A stretch of DNA of 64,000 bases from Diadema setosum. Its lineage: Eukaryota; Echinodermata; Echinoidea; Diadematoida; Diadematidae. Below are positions 42,701 through 52,572 of the stretch, one piece after another. The notes beneath the pieces are model-generated. The model did not search any database. It had not been told where the DNA came from and saw only the letters and a list, made by a program, of their open reading frames with translations. The DNA is taken from NCBI GenBank assembly GCA_033980235.1, contig CM067064.1, forward strand, positions 794,501 through 858,500, given 5' to 3'. Position 1 is the stretch's first letter; every line of letters begins with the position of its first letter. The position numbers and the translations under genes are program-made.

Positions 42701-44320
42701 TAAAGTTCAAATAATTCTAAAACACATGAAAATTAATCAGTGGCACACAACAAAATATGTGCTAATCTTCCTTCTATTCTAATGAATGAATCTCCCTTAC
42801 TATCTAATACATGAAAAAAAAAACTTTGCTTGCATAGCAAACAGTGCCTCACGTAGAGCATACCACCACATGATATATTCTGGGTTGTCTGCTCTAGATC
42901 TCTCTAGCACAAAACACTCTAACATGGTTCCCTTTAGTTGGGACTGCACATGGCTTTTCTGATACCAGGACAGGAGATCGTTGAACACTGAAGTCAAGTT
43001 TATGGACGCTTGGAACCAAGATATGCACACAAAACAGGAATTATGAAATCTGAAATTCTATTCTCCCTACCACTTTACCCCTCAGCTTTAGAATTTGATA
43101 TCAACTATTATATATTTTTACTAGCAGTCAAAGCCTTTATTCTAAACTATACACCATACATACCTGAGCAAAAATCCATTTCATAAGAAACCCTCCACTC
43201 ATTTTGAAACAAATCCACAGGAGTCAATCAAGAGATATTACAGGCTCAGCAAGCAGGGAGTGCACATGCTGAGTTGCAATCTAAATAAGCTCTAAATTCA
43301 CTTCTAAAGGACAAAATACCAAATATTGAGAATATGCATTCGACTGCTATAAACAGGTTAAAAGAAAAGGAATAGTAAACACCATGTTGACATACCATTC
43401 CCATACCATTAGCAACCTCCCCCTACTCCCATCTGATCCACTTATTTACAGATTATAACACAAATGCTGTATGGTTTCGCGATGCCGTTCACTTCCGTCA
43501 AATTTAGATTTTGTAGTAAGAAGGAACTAGTTCTTTATGCATGAAAACACATTATTTCTATGCTGACTGTTCTCGAGTATTAGAACTGTAAGATAATTTG
43601 TATCATACTGTATTGCAGGTTACTGCATAAGCTGTTATTTTCGCACGGGAGGAGATCACAGACATTTTCGCGAGATGTTGTTTTCACAAATTGACACTGA
43701 CGCTATCGTAAATGCGCTATTACCACAGCGCATGGTGACATTTTCGCGTGCTGTTAACTTCACGATCCAACTGTGATTCACGAAATTCACAAAAAATTAA
43801 ACCCTCGCGAAAATAACAGCTTATACAATACCACTACTGCAGAAAACGACTTTCAACCAATCCAAAGGATTTCTTTAAAATAAGCCTAGATAGGAATTAA
43901 TGACACTGATGCATTTACGCATTGATCACAGAAATCACTGTTGTCATTAAAGTGCACGGTCATGCAATATTAAACCAGGTACTACATTCCTGCATCCAAG
44001 GGCTCACTGTTTACTATAGGCTTACTAACAAGTGGATCATGATTTGCCATGCACCATTCCATTTTCAGATTTCATATGGAATATACATTTCATGCATAAT
44101 TAGCCATCAAACACTTTTACATCATTTACATTTTGTATACGGCCTTAAACTGCACTAGGATTAATTCATTTACAATTGTAACCATTTGTCATGCATATAA
44201 TACATGTATAACAATAATAATGCCTTTCAAAATCATGCATCATTTATTATCTTATAATATCTTTACCTTGATAGAAGCCACTCTTCTGTTTCTTCTGGCC
44301 GTTTGAACTTCAGTTGAGGA
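20122..44320 (-). CDS. SUN1/2: SUN-domain inner nuclear membrane protein (SUN1/2, UNC-84 type), 5' incomplete
   Basis: Forms LINC bridges: SUN in the inner membrane binds KASH proteins across the perinuclear space. In meiosis SUN proteins hold telomeres at the envelope. Seventeen exons (- strand, 5' to 3'): 44267-44320, 38126-38155, 36569-36993, 35894-35923, 32809-33087, 31692-31797, 30566-30792, 30025-30098, 29129-29344, 28166-28342, 25980-27730, 24867-25053, 24050-24130, 22607-22807, 21853-22020, 20996-21088, 20122-20235; 1403 residues plus TGA. Order: Ser/Arg-rich nucleoplasmic part (1-180), hydrophobic segments about 224-247, 278-291 and 369-395, two N-glycosylation sequons (N402, N405), coiled coils 430-1170, SUN domain about 1222-1403. 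C1249, C1287 and C1391 match human SUN2 C563, C601 and C705; KASH-pocket H1314, S1327, Y1389 and Y1393 match H628, S641, Y703 and Y707. Human SUN1/2 are about 700-900 residues, so this is expanded. The first coding exon was not found. Confidence 0.95.
20996..21088 (-). CDS. SUN1/2: SUN exon: SUN domain, penultimate
   Basis: Acceptor ATTCCCCAG, donor GTAAGTT. Encodes GLRDEYDQEGFLFGSYVYDQ and NGSPLQFFPVQ, phase 0 at both ends, matching human SUN2 EGTLLGKFTYDQDGEPIQTF. Confidence 0.96.
21853..22020 (-). CDS. SUN1/2: SUN exon: SUN domain, middle
   Basis: Acceptor TGGTACAG, donor GTGAGTG. Encodes PDVHPGNCWAFRGTQGYVVI, QLANVIKPTAFSMEHIPKTL and the rest to KNFSVW. H1314 and S1327 keep the exact spacing from C1287 seen for SUN2 H628, S641 and C601. 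Confidence 0.97.
22607..22807 (-). CDS. SUN1/2: SUN exon: SUN domain, first part
   Basis: Acceptor TTCTTTCAG, donor GTAAGGT. Encodes DKTGMVDYALESAGGSVLNT, RCSETYSLKTALFSIFGIP and WYQSNSPRTVIQ. C1249 in TRCSETY is the residue that in SUN2 (C563) forms a disulfide with the KASH peptide. The KASH-lid segment follows. Confidence 0.96.
23244..23688. mobile_element. Inverted-repeat element, ACCTCCACCAAG ends
   Basis: ACCTCCACCAAG near 23244 mirrors CTTGGTGGAGGT near 23677. Inside are CAAATTTCATCTAAATCCAT, TTTTGAGTTATTTTGCACAT and CTAA/CAAA runs. Similar wording (gagttatc, aaacaga) recurs inside the element at 40109. It is in a SUN intron. Confidence 0.6.
24050..24130 (-). CDS. SUN1/2: SUN exon: linker before the SUN domain
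   Basis: Acceptor TTTGTCCTAG, donor GTCAGTC. Encodes MFPWWFNSGSQSGAAASASG then QGSLDEE in phase 0. Low complexity apart from the aromatic cluster FPWWF. It joins the helix that precedes the SUN fold. Confidence 0.85.
24740..24828 (+). mobile_element. 89-bp MITE, second full copy
   Basis: AACCTGTCGAGGACAAATCC to GTCCTCAACAGGTT, the same length and interior as 489-577. It lies about 40 bp from SUN exon 24867-25053, inside the intron next to its donor. Confidence 0.8.
24867..25053 (-). CDS. SUN1/2: SUN exon: Ala/Gly linker and last stalk helix
   Basis: Acceptor CTTGTTCAG, donor GTAAGTC. Encodes AGLAAAGLVGTGLGSAGLGA and AAGAAYREDLSELKANVSEL, then QQQYAHLEVDVITCCKNKTG. The Ala/Gly/Leu repeat before the helix is atypical for SUN proteins known to me. 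A nearer GT (GTAGGA) was rejected in favour of GTAAGT. Confidence 0.85.
25203..25284. repeat. TG dinucleotide and TCTG tetranucleotide microsatellite
   Basis: About 27 TG units (one TG-CG interruption), then TCTG repeats. Located in the SUN intron between exons 24867-25053 and 25980-27730. Confidence 0.95.
25523..25733. mobile_element. 211-bp MITE, GGCCCAAATTCATGAAGGTG ends
   Basis: Left GGCCCAAATTCATGAAGGTG with ATTTAAACCATGG; right AGGTTTAAACCACTTTTGTG with AATTCGGGCC. Imperfect inverted repeats of about 35 bp. In a SUN intron about 250 bp from the giant coiled-coil exon. Confidence 0.75.
25980..27730 (-). CDS. SUN1/2: SUN exon: giant coiled-coil exon (1751 nt)
   Basis: Acceptor GTATGCCAG, donor GTAAATA. 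Encodes residues 540-1122, almost wholly amphipathic helix with Leu/Ile/Val at heptad spacing, rich in Ser, Gln, Asp and Glu, with only brief Gly or Pro breaks. It forms the trimeric lumenal stalk that spans the perinuclear space. It is far longer than any other exon here and than the stalk of human SUN1/2. It ends with AG, completed to Ser by the next exon. Confidence 0.95.
28166..28342 (-). CDS. SUN1/2: SUN exon: lumenal coiled coil
   Basis: Acceptor ATGTCTTAG, donor GTCAGAT. Encodes LQEVHTQQASEILALQTQLA, a short loop, then SMESKITELKGDIRTLQLK. Heptad-like spacing of Leu and Ile. 177 nt, phase 0 at both ends. Confidence 0.88.
29129..29344 (-). CDS. SUN1/2: SUN exon: lumenal Pro/Gly linker and start of coiled coil
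   Basis: Acceptor CTTCTAAAG, donor GTGAGGA. Encodes DRVGYWFTPSPPSPPHPGDS, a Gly-rich part, GCIKCLKQDQLLGWINGA and LGELRTQLHSQNQQIQL. The end is helical and flows into the next exon in phase 0. The start is fixed by frame; its pyrimidine tract is modest. Confidence 0.8.
30025..30098 (-). CDS. SUN1/2: SUN exon: end of membrane span, lumenal sequons
   Basis: Acceptor TCTTTTCAG, donor GTAAGAA. Encodes LSAATTGHYFFIPLLARNES then NETV. With the previous exon it gives LPLLLFLMLLSAATTG then HYFFIPL, comparable to LPLLLLTCLTYGAWYFYPYG of human SUN2. N402-E-S and N405-E-T are N-glycosylation sequons, fitting a lumenal side. Confidence 0.85.
30566..30792 (-). CDS. SUN1/2: SUN exon: poly-Gly tract and start of main membrane span
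   Basis: Acceptor TTTCTTCAG, donor GTGAGTA. Encodes APVTTLMHGKQYA (309-321), 20 Gly (322-341), a Thr/Glu part, the basic stretch EEEKRRKR (358-365) and GGGIPLCCFCLPLLLFLM (366-383). A long GGA microsatellite makes the Gly run. The frame stays open throughout. An internal donor at 30765-30766 could shorten the exon to 26 nt. Confidence 0.75.
30693..30752 (-). repeat. Coding GGA trinucleotide microsatellite (20 Gly)
   Basis: Twenty uninterrupted GGA codons on the - strand (TCC on +). Uninterrupted purity suggests recent slippage and likely length polymorphism. Between KQYA and MHTSS of the SUN protein. Confidence 0.9.
30765..30766 (-). promoter_or_regulatory. Candidate alternative 5' splice site inside the SUN exon
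   Basis: On the - strand GCATG is followed by GTAAGCAG, a good donor match. Both this donor and the one at 30564-30565 leave one base, so either joins exon 30025-30098 in frame. Use here removes 201 nt (67 codons): the Gly tract and most of the main membrane span. Confidence 0.5.
31692..31797 (-). CDS. SUN1/2: SUN exon: second hydrophobic segment
   Basis: Acceptor TTCCTGAAG, donor GTAACAG. Encodes DSLRLFVLYLGLLLTKLVSS then CRSFWYGPWLYSFC. The upstream AG was selected because it alone matches the one-base phase of the previous exon. It resembles the RLFRLLYWW region before the membrane span of human SUN2. Confidence 0.8.
32809..33087 (-). CDS. SUN1/2: SUN exon: Thr-rich tract and first hydrophobic segment
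   Basis: Acceptor TTGTCCTAG, donor GTTTGTA. Encodes residues 180-273: a Thr-rich stretch with nine consecutive Thr (201-209), then VLPFLMTCLITTLTIIETIV (224-243), then an Ala/Ser-rich part ending SRLGHLI. The Thr run is encoded by an ACC/ACT microsatellite. Confidence 0.85.
33328..33684 (+). mobile_element. TTAA-target MITE, uninterrupted copy
   Basis: TTAAAGGTCCAGTTTACC to AATTATGCCTTTAA. It is the intact sister of the interrupted copy at 59604-60714 (opposite orientation) and preserves both empty target sites: ATACACAAAATG and CTGATATCTC. In a SUN intron. Confidence 0.85.
33735..34554. mobile_element. Inverted-repeat element with a first-exon-like interior
   Basis: Left AATAAGGCCC, poly-C/poly-A, GTTTGTTTGCCCTT; right AAGGGCAAACAAAC, poly-T, AGCCTAAT. 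The interior around 34000-34260 is more GC-rich and has a well-placed ATG at 34141 (CCAAGATGGCT) opening a 37-codon frame, with a possible donor GAAGGTACTT near 34220. The short frame matches no family I know. Confidence 0.5.
35894..35923 (-). CDS. SUN1/2: SUN microexon (30 nt)
   Basis: Acceptor TTTTCACAG, donor GTAAGAT. Encodes LDRNESDIS plus split Gly and Asp codons. It is the second 30-nt exon with symmetrical phase, hence skippable in frame. Confidence 0.8.
36569..36993 (-). CDS. SUN1/2: SUN exon: nucleoplasmic Ser/Arg-rich domain
   Basis: Acceptor GTGTGTAG, donor GTAAGTC. Encodes residues 28-170: low-complexity, basic, with RYATRSASRRRSSR (76-89) and RGQRAAQRTRKITKT, which are possible nuclear-localisation or lamin/chromatin-contact sequences. 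Met53 starts MSRNGQEEGEL, aligned with MSRR at the start of human SUN2. No membrane segment. Confidence 0.85.
38126..38155 (-). CDS. SUN1/2: SUN microexon (30 nt)
   Basis: Acceptor ATCTACAG, donor GTGAGTT. It encodes EKTDYTYSR plus split codons. Joined to the next exon it gives YTYSRSASYSS, like YTYALSSSYSS near the N-terminus of human SUN1. Thirty nt with matching phases, so skipping would keep frame. Confidence 0.8.
40109..41982 (-). mobile_element. GCCTCCGCC-ended element, second copy, interrupted
   Basis: Ends ATGTCGCTATGGCGACTGAT plus GCCTCCGCCATAATGCATGA (40111 on) and AATGCCTCCGGCACC with GGGGGAGGCATA (41949-41982) match, reversed, the element at 4676-5958. The interior has TTTGACCTTTGACCTT arrays. 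A palindromic element sits inside at 40538-41099. In the SUN intron between exons 38126 and 44267. Confidence 0.8.
40538..41099. mobile_element. 562-bp foldback (near-perfect palindrome) TTAA MITE
   Basis: AAAGGGAAGGTAAACCCAAA at the left and its near-exact inverse, ending GGGTTTATCTTCCCTTT, at the right. The arms of roughly 200 bp each match almost base for base (TCCGATTTTC, ACTCATACGTCATA and CATCCAGCGGTTCC recur inverted), leaving a loop of about 150 bp. TTTAAA (TTAA core) flanks both ends. Confidence 0.88.
43621..43830. mobile_element. TTCGCG-rich MITE
   Basis: CTGCATAAGCTGTTATTTTC at the left and GAAAATAACAGCTTATAC at the right, with CGCGAAA/TTTCGCG motifs within. Same general type as 56504-56709 and 59740-59933. 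Confidence 0.7.
44267..44320 (-). CDS. SUN1/2: SUN exon: most N-terminal one found (54 nt)
   Basis: Acceptor TTTACAG, donor GTAAAG. It encodes PQLKFKRPEETEEWLLSR in the only phase that joins the next exon. It needs two bases from an upstream exon, so the start codon lies further right. Support is frame consistency and splice sites, not homology. Confidence 0.7.
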
Positions 44321-45850
44321 CTGTAAATAAAAAGAAATATTCACATTACATGATTAGAAGATACATTGGTTATTGACCAATTACTGTACACCATGATACA
44401 GGTCATGACAACTTTTTATCATTTGAATATCAAAAAAAAACCCACAATGTTACAGAATATCTCATACAGGAAAAATACATATTTTCAAGGTATGCATGAT
44501 ATCTCAGCTTAGAACATTATGCATTCATCATTTCAAGAACATCGTAAACGAAAAGCAATCTAGGTGAAAATTCACACACATGTTGACAATCTATCGAAAC
44601 TGTACATGTGAAAACTTAAGCACAAATTCAATTTTATTTTCTTTGCTGTAGGCCACTGTCATTGAAGCAGAGTACTCTCATTAATAATTTACAATTTTGT
44701 GTATCTATGCTTCTTATCTTACGTGATATTCATGTATTTCAGTTGAGCACAAATTTTGAAAAACTTCCACTTTGAAAAATCATTTACCCTTGTTCGAAAA
44801 TTTGGAAAGAAATTACGTCTCCAACTTGACTTCAAGTTTAGAAAGGTCAAGATGTAGACGGGTTTAGAGACAGAAAATGTGATTGGAAATGTCTGCCCAG
44901 ACATGATATGTGAAGGGTGCCACATTCAGGGAGTGGTTGCATGCATACCAATGATTGTATGTAGATGGAATATGTTCTCCTCTGGTTGAGTCCAAGGATT
45001 ATGGGATTTCAGGGGAATTGAAAGGGCAAAGGTCATTCAGCCACCCCCCCCCCCCCCCACGCCCACTCAATCTCATTCCCTCCTTTACACTGGGGTTTGT
45101 GAATGCAATTTTCTAGTATGAATAATAACCAATGTTATTGTTAACACAAATTTCATACTGCTGGAAATTGGAAATTATTCATCAGTTTGTACAGAGAGTA
45201 ATGATTTATCAATGAGTGTTTTTGCTGTCACTCCTCCACCGCATTTATCAATACACATATTAAAGCATATTCACTAGAAACATGATCCTTTTTTCACTTA
45301 ATACAATTTCCTAGAGATATAAAATTCATAAACCACATAAGTTCAAAATGAGAAGAGGGAGTGGCATTAACTAGCAACCTGTTCCTCGTTCATCCTGTTT
45401 GCCTGACTCAAACTAACTTCAGACAAGTAGTACTGCTACCCTGTAAGAAATACATGATAGGTTAAAATCCAAGGCTGGTTACTTCTTACTTTAGTTTATC
45501 ATTATGCTGACTGCTTCTCTGCAACATTACAAAAGAGAGTAACAACAAAGATATCTTACTAGATGAGGCACTAGCAGGGCATATTTTTGTTTGCTTGATT
45601 TGCATTGCGTGCAATATCAGAGCACATTCAATGCATCATATGGGCTACTATAAATGTATAATTCCCAGTAGGCCATCATGAGGATATGTCACACCGTATT
45701 TTGCCTCATCTGTTGCGCAAACATGCATACGCTTGCTATGCCGCGAAACGTGCAAACTCATGCTACAAGTACGCAGACTCTTGCTTTAAGTGTAAGTCAC
45801 AATTTAGTGCAGTCTAATTCTTGGCCTGCACTGTGTGTAACGTCTGTGGT

Positions 45851-45886
<36 letters not shown>

Positions 45887-48800
45887 GCTGTTTATGCCTT
45901 CTCTTGATAAATGATTAAACATAGATAAGAATGATTATATTGGATGGCTTTATTTGAAGGGAATACCGGGGAATTTTTTTTTTTCTAGTTAAGGCCAATA
46001 TTGTACTCATTTTTAATTCTTGCAACGTTGGCCCCTGATTCATGCAATAAGTCCCTGGTATAACATTCACTGCCAGCCAGTATTTACATAAATATTGTAT
46101 GGCTCCAAATCACAAAGGCAGTTTAAGGGAAACCCATGACTTGCTTTAAAGTTCAAAGTTATCCCATGGACTATTAAAAAAAAAAAACAACAACAAAACA
46201 AAACTTGCAAAAACAGTTCATCAATGCTCAGACATACATGAGCTACGGAAACAAAAATCCAGTGTGAGAGAGATTGGCTAAATTTGGTTCCAAAAGTTCC
46301 GTCTGAAATCACAGGCAAAGACCAAGTATACTTCAAGGACCAAACAAATGTGAATATGACAATGAGAACTGAGAATGGCTTAATATGGTAAGTTCTGGAA
46401 TATTGTATCTAAAATTCAAACATCAAATTTTTGGTTATTTGGATAGTGAAGTAATGATTTCTCTGTATCCACCTCACCAACACAACTCTAACAATAACAT
46501 CCAATTTCATGTACTTCTGTATTGCTGCATCTTAAATCCTCATCTCTTCTCAACATACAAACTACTTGTAGTTAAAGGGGAAGAAAAAAGAAATTGATGT
46601 AGTCATTGGAATAAAGGGCGATTAATGCTGAATTTCCCAAAGCTACAATGGCACACGATGCACAGCAAGCCAACCAGGAAAACACGATTCATAGCATATT
46701 CTCTGCCACGTGCTGCCCCTGCACTACTAATAAATGCCTGACCCGACCCAGGACCCGGCCAAAGGCATAAGTGGGAGGGGTCAAATAATCATTACTCACC
46801 CCTTCCCACTGCTCTTAGGATCGGTCACTTCCATGTGGACAGGAACATCTCAATTTCACAGGGACAGCTCTTGCATCATAATGAAATTCACAGACGGAAA
46901 ACTGTAATTTCTCCTCAGAGCTTGCCCGATAAACAACCCTTGATACAGTCCCACGCTAATAGTTGCCAGTACTGTAGCACCACACGTATTTGAAAAATGC
47001 AACTGCACTGTGCGCCGCTCACACTGGCACTTCCTCCTAGGAACCACTACCTTTGTGGCTAATCAGCTCCGTCTGAAGGAAGCTCTACGCTAAGCTTTGC
47101 TGATCAGCACTACATTTCCCTCTCTCCTTTACATTGCATGATTCACACTTAGGGAACATTAACTACTGTTCTTGGAAGCTGGCTCTAACAAATATTACAA
47201 GCACAACAGGAAGTAGTTTAGTCTGAACAGTTGTCTTCGCAAGTGGCACATACCGTATTAGAAACAGAAATGAGTGAAAGTCATCCATCTAGGAGGGAAG
47301 TAAAAAAAAAAAAAAAAAATGAGCGAGCGAGTCTCTCAATTCCTAGAGGCAGATGTATATTTTCCTGGTTTAGAATTACCATCCAGTTTGATCCTGCTTT
47401 TGATACTTTAAGCTTAAATATGCTGCATACAAACATGAAATTCTTTTAAGAATTCTTGATAGTACTACAGTACAGCTGTACATCAATTTTATGTCTTCAC
47501 TACACCTGAAGTCTTAAAGATCTATGTTTTTCATAGCATAGCAGTACAGCTGTATACATAATTTATGGTGACAGAGAGGTCAACGTGGTTTGAACTAAAC
47601 TCAATATAAGGATGCTTTAAAAAGTTGAAATGTTCAGAGTTTAGTCAATAAGCCTAGAGAGAAGAAAGAGAGTTGATGTCCTTCATCCAAACTCACAATT
47701 AACTACAATTTCTACATCCTGTTGCTCTGTAGTGACTGAAGCAGGAAATCGGCACAGGAAGTATACTTTGACCTCTTATCTCCACATTGGGTACTAGAGG
47801 TTGAGAGAGACAAAGACAGACACACAGACAGGCAGTTTCCTGCTAGTATTAGAACCTAAGTGTCGAAACTTCTGATTGGCAGGACGATGTTAAAGACAAA
47901 GACCAGGCATTACTATTGGTCAATACCAACTGGGACATAGCAAACAGGGCAAACATGAGTTATGAATATATCCAATGTACCTGTCATATTCAACAGTAAC
48001 CCTTCCAAAAAACTTTTTCTTTTCTTTTTGATCAGGCAAGCCCTTTCCGTGAGAAAATGAAAAGCAATACTATATGTATGTGTGCTGCTACAATGTATAA
48101 TGGATGTGCAAGACATTTAATAAATATGCCATAATTTTCCTCCAGTGAGAACAAACAAATCTTGCTTCAAGCTATGAGTTCTTGTAGCCAGTAGATGGAA
48201 AAAGGTTGCTGAGAGCACTACTGTAGGTCCATAGGTGGTAGAACAATAGGTTTGAATGTCAAGTGTATCACCCTGGGTAAATGGCCTTTGAATATGCCTA
48301 CCAGATGATCAAAGAAAGCAATGACACCAACAGCAATGACTGAGAGAGTAGACTACTGAGTACATGTACATGTACCTGGTATCTTATCATACTCACTGTC
48401 AGCACTTCAAGATTCATTACAGCTCTTTGCAGCTCGTCACTTGATTAGTTCATTATGTAAACACTGGACTGCCTCAGAGAGAAACAGAGAATTCTGACAG
48501 TATGACAGTCGCACCATTTCTCCATCTAATTTCAGTTTCCTGATAAATTGCTCAAGGTACACACTACAGTGCTCTTAGGTTTGTATGCATTTAATTTCCA
48601 TGATGAAGGAGAATCAATGATATTCATGATAAAAACTGGGTAGAGTATTGACTGGTTTGTGCTTGTCATGAAGCAATCCTAATATTGTGGACTCAAGCAA
48701 GGAGGTAAGAGTCACTTTCATGGCTGTCTCAGGAATTCTCTTATCTGACAAAAAAAATGGAAATGTTGTCAGTGCTAAAGACCATCATTCTTTTTTCTGC

Positions 48801-51800
48801 AAACAACAGATTAAAATTCACAACATCATCATATATACTGCAGAACATCTAAGGACTTTTAGTACTTGTGTACTAGTACTTGTGTACTAGTCCTTGCACA
48901 GTTCGCATAATTAAATCCTTTGAAAAAATATTTACATAGTTCTGCATGATGACTACTTGTTCAGTAAACTAAGGTTGATGATATTGTTCAAGAAATGATA
49001 TGGAGTGCCCTAGCCCCAACAAGCAAACTCTGAGCACCAATGACAAGGTAATACTCCAATTATTAGTGTAAAAGATGATGTAATATGAAATTATTTTTTC
49101 ATTAATACAGAAAAATATATCTTAGGTTATTTATGTTTGCCAGGTTTATATATTTTTCATTTACAAAATGAAATAATACAGTACTTACATACACTGAGTT
49201 TGTATTTGAGTGTATTTCACTGACATGAATTCCACAGAAGAAGGCTTTGATTCTAGGTTTGAAATCTTGTGATACTTTGGGGCACTTTCCATACGTATTC
49301 ATTCAAGTCTCTCTACAGAATTTGAATAAGTACTTTCAACTTCTCATAAAGATTATTCCTCAACAATTCTACAAATTTGCAAGTATCATTCATTATGATT
49401 ACTAATCATTATATCATTTATTTCATAACTATGCATACACATGAGGGTAATCTGACAAATACTATCTGTTTTTTTATGACAGAAATGGATCTCTTCTTTC
49501 CCTTATGAACTGGCTTCCATTTCCACAGCTAAAGACCCTGTAGCATGGGGGTTCATGGGTGGCCTGATTCATTACCTGTCCACTGGGGTACATTCGAAAA
49601 CCAAGAATAACACCGCTCAGCGAATATGTGCATCTAAACATACGCTATGTAACCAAAGACAGTCAACTCCAGTCCAGATCCTTCGGCTGTGTGTGCACCT
49701 ACACAGAGATCAGTCATAAAGCTGCAGGCAATTCATTACAGGAATTTTGAAACATATCTGAGCCAGGCTAGCCTTCCCATCCTACGATATCCCCATCCTA
49801 CATGTAGCAGGTCTTTAAGATTCATTCACAAAACTACAGACTTACTAAATATGTTTATTTGTTTGTTTTAAAATCATCAAGTGGTACAATAGTTTGATAG
49901 TGTGTAATTCAATTTGCAGCACACTTGCTTTACGAATACTTTAATAGCCTACTTTTAAAGCCAGTGAATCATGTCAACAATAAAGCATGATTATAGCCCA
50001 TATGGGGTTCACTGGCAAAGAGTCAATTTGGCCACAGACAATATGTATTGGGCAAACATTTTGGGTTTAATAATCCACAGGGCAAACAGTATCTCCATGA
50101 CTCACAATCTACAGAGCTGCATTCCTGACATATCCTCAGCTATTCATCCCCACACCCATGCACAATAGTTGAATACACGTATGTATCCACATTGCCAAGT
50201 ACATTCAAATATTATATCAAGATCAATATGTTGTGATAGCAGCAAGTACAGTGCATACACTCAAATGATACTCCAGAAAATCATTATGGCATACATGGCT
50301 AGCAGTGTCAAATGAAAGAGTCAGCAGGCTGATTAAACATTAAATGATCAATTGGTAACTCTCAGACTTTATTCCTGTCTAAAAAAAATTCTTTATCATA
50401 ACTTGAGTTTGAGCAATGGCTGACATACAGAAACTATTCTCAAAGTACAAATGCTTCCATTTATCTTTATTTTATACTCAAAAAGGTTACATGATAAATG
50501 TACCCTTAGAGCAATCATTCATGGATCAATTCACACAAAAACAAGATAACACACTCATGATTAAGTCAATATCAAACCTAGGGGGTGAGAACTCCTGCAT
50601 TTTCAAGATACAGGCCAATGATTTGGATATCTTCTCAAGAAAAGCACAATGAATTCATGCTAAAAATTAGCCACCCATGAAGGCCCTTCTTGCACTCAAC
50701 ATTACATCCTGTTCAAATTTCATACTTTTTCACTTGTTGAGAGTGTGTTTGCAGAGATTTGTGAAAGACACAGAGACTGTGGGAAGCATGTGCACATACA
50801 ATGTATTGGTGCTCAATCATTTAAACAGCCATGATAACTCAGACTCTTGACAGTGCATGAACATACATGTATTTAATAGAAAATACAGTTGCACATCAAA
50901 CCATGGAGCTACTCTTGTAGCTCCTTGATCATACCAACTAATGTCAACATATCACATACACAGCTTGTTCTGATACATGTATATTAAACAATTCCAAGTG
51001 TCATTTTCCTTCATGACATGCGCCATGCTTCGCGGGGCATTTCATGAAACGCATTGTCTGATTTTTTTTTTTTTTTCCTGACAAATTTGCCGACAAAACA
51101 TTTTATGAATGAAATTCCTCCCTGAACAGAATTGAACAGAACTGATAGCTAATATTCAGTATAATCAAAGAGCAGCTCTTTGCAGGGAATAATTTTCCTT
51201 CTTGAAATTGAATCTATAAGCAATTTTTGTCGATGGACATACATTTTCAACAAAATGGTCATACAAGTCTATGTATTTGAATCTGCTATGCATATTACAT
51301 TTTGTATAGCAGTCACACCAAAATGCATAGCAAATTGCTATACGATACCAGGAAAATTATTCCCAGCTTTGGTACAATACAAGAAATGCATGGGAATATA
51401 TCCCTCGACCTTATAAAGTGAGCTCAAATGAGATCAAAAATACATGTAGCATGGAATTGGCAATGCCTTCCTTGTCTGTAGCCTGGACATGGCTTCCTCC
51501 TTAGATGAGAGTAAGGGTGAAGTGGGCTTTAAACTAGACACTCTTATCAAGAATTATTGATCACTGTCATGCCCTCGGCAAATAAGATTCTCTCTCATCC
51601 GGAATGGGTTTCATGCTTGATTGTTTCTCGACAATCAAGATTGCTAGCCTCACATGCTGCTTGACTTCCTGAAAGTATTTATAGCTGTTTTGCTTCCTCT
51701 TCTGATCTATACACCACACCTCAAGAAAGAGCTCTGCAAAGTGTCATTGGCATTTTCTATCATTTCACTTTCATCAAAAACTGACTGTGTTTATGATTTC

Positions 51801-52572
51801 AAAAAGCAAAACATCATAAGCATCCCTTTCATAATGGCAGACAATGTTTATGAATATGGGACAATACTTTCTTCAGTGTGCCTGGGAGAAAACGGCTCAG
51901 GAGTCCACTACCTTGAGGTTGCACATATCAGTTAACATTTCAATGACAGACAATATAGTGTGCATCGACAGAGCAAAGGCAGGTACTTTTATAATGTGGC
52001 TGGGAAGAGTAAAATGTGAAAATCCCATGATGACAATCAATGTATAATTATACAGCATTTTTGCATAGTAGTAGTATTACTGGTACCGTATGTAGAACGA
52101 AAGACCGACTCTTGATTTATGACCTTACAATTTTTTTTTCCTTGGATATGAAATTTATTAGTATCCACAAAACATGATGCCATTTTATAATGAAATTTCA
52201 TACATTTAGGCCTATGTAAAATAGCAGACCTACCTGGCTCTTTTCTGCAGAGACTATCAAGTATAGGTGTAAAATGATTATCCATTATCAAAAATATTAT
52301 TGCTACAATTCACTTTTATCATGATGTCTCTGGCAGCTGATATTACTTTAAATCACTTGGCACACTCTTTGTATCAAGGAGAAGTGCATTTTAACATAGT
52401 AATTCCCATTCTATAGCATAGGTTAGATAACTTTTATATACTTGACACCAAGACTGAGACAGGTGAAATCATGCTGTGACGCATACTACAGGGAACAGCT
52501 AGCCTCCTGAACAGTATGGAATGAACTGATTACACATTGTATTTAACAGATCATGAGTGTCAAGACAGCTAA
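44321..52572. other. Upstream/intron-1 stretch of SUN, no supported exon
   Basis: AT-rich DNA with poly-T (45852-45883), poly-C (45045-45058) and scattered A-runs. Short frames on both strands lack splice or homology support. The missing SUN start exon must leave a two-base phase; no candidate here meets this convincingly (49102-49302 and 52037-52291 were examined). Confidence 0.5.

Noticed and set aside
44719..44925. Frame on - close to the first SUN exon
   Set aside because: The donor GTAAAT leaves phase 0 and the peptide shows no SUN-like features.
49102..49302. Possible SUN start exon on - with donor GTAAGTAC
   Set aside because: It ends in phase 0, which would break the frame at 44320.
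52037..52291. Possible SUN start exon (MDNHFTPILD...CRKEPG before GTAGGT)
   Set aside because: The donor leaves one base whereas exon 44267-44320 requires two, and there is no homology.
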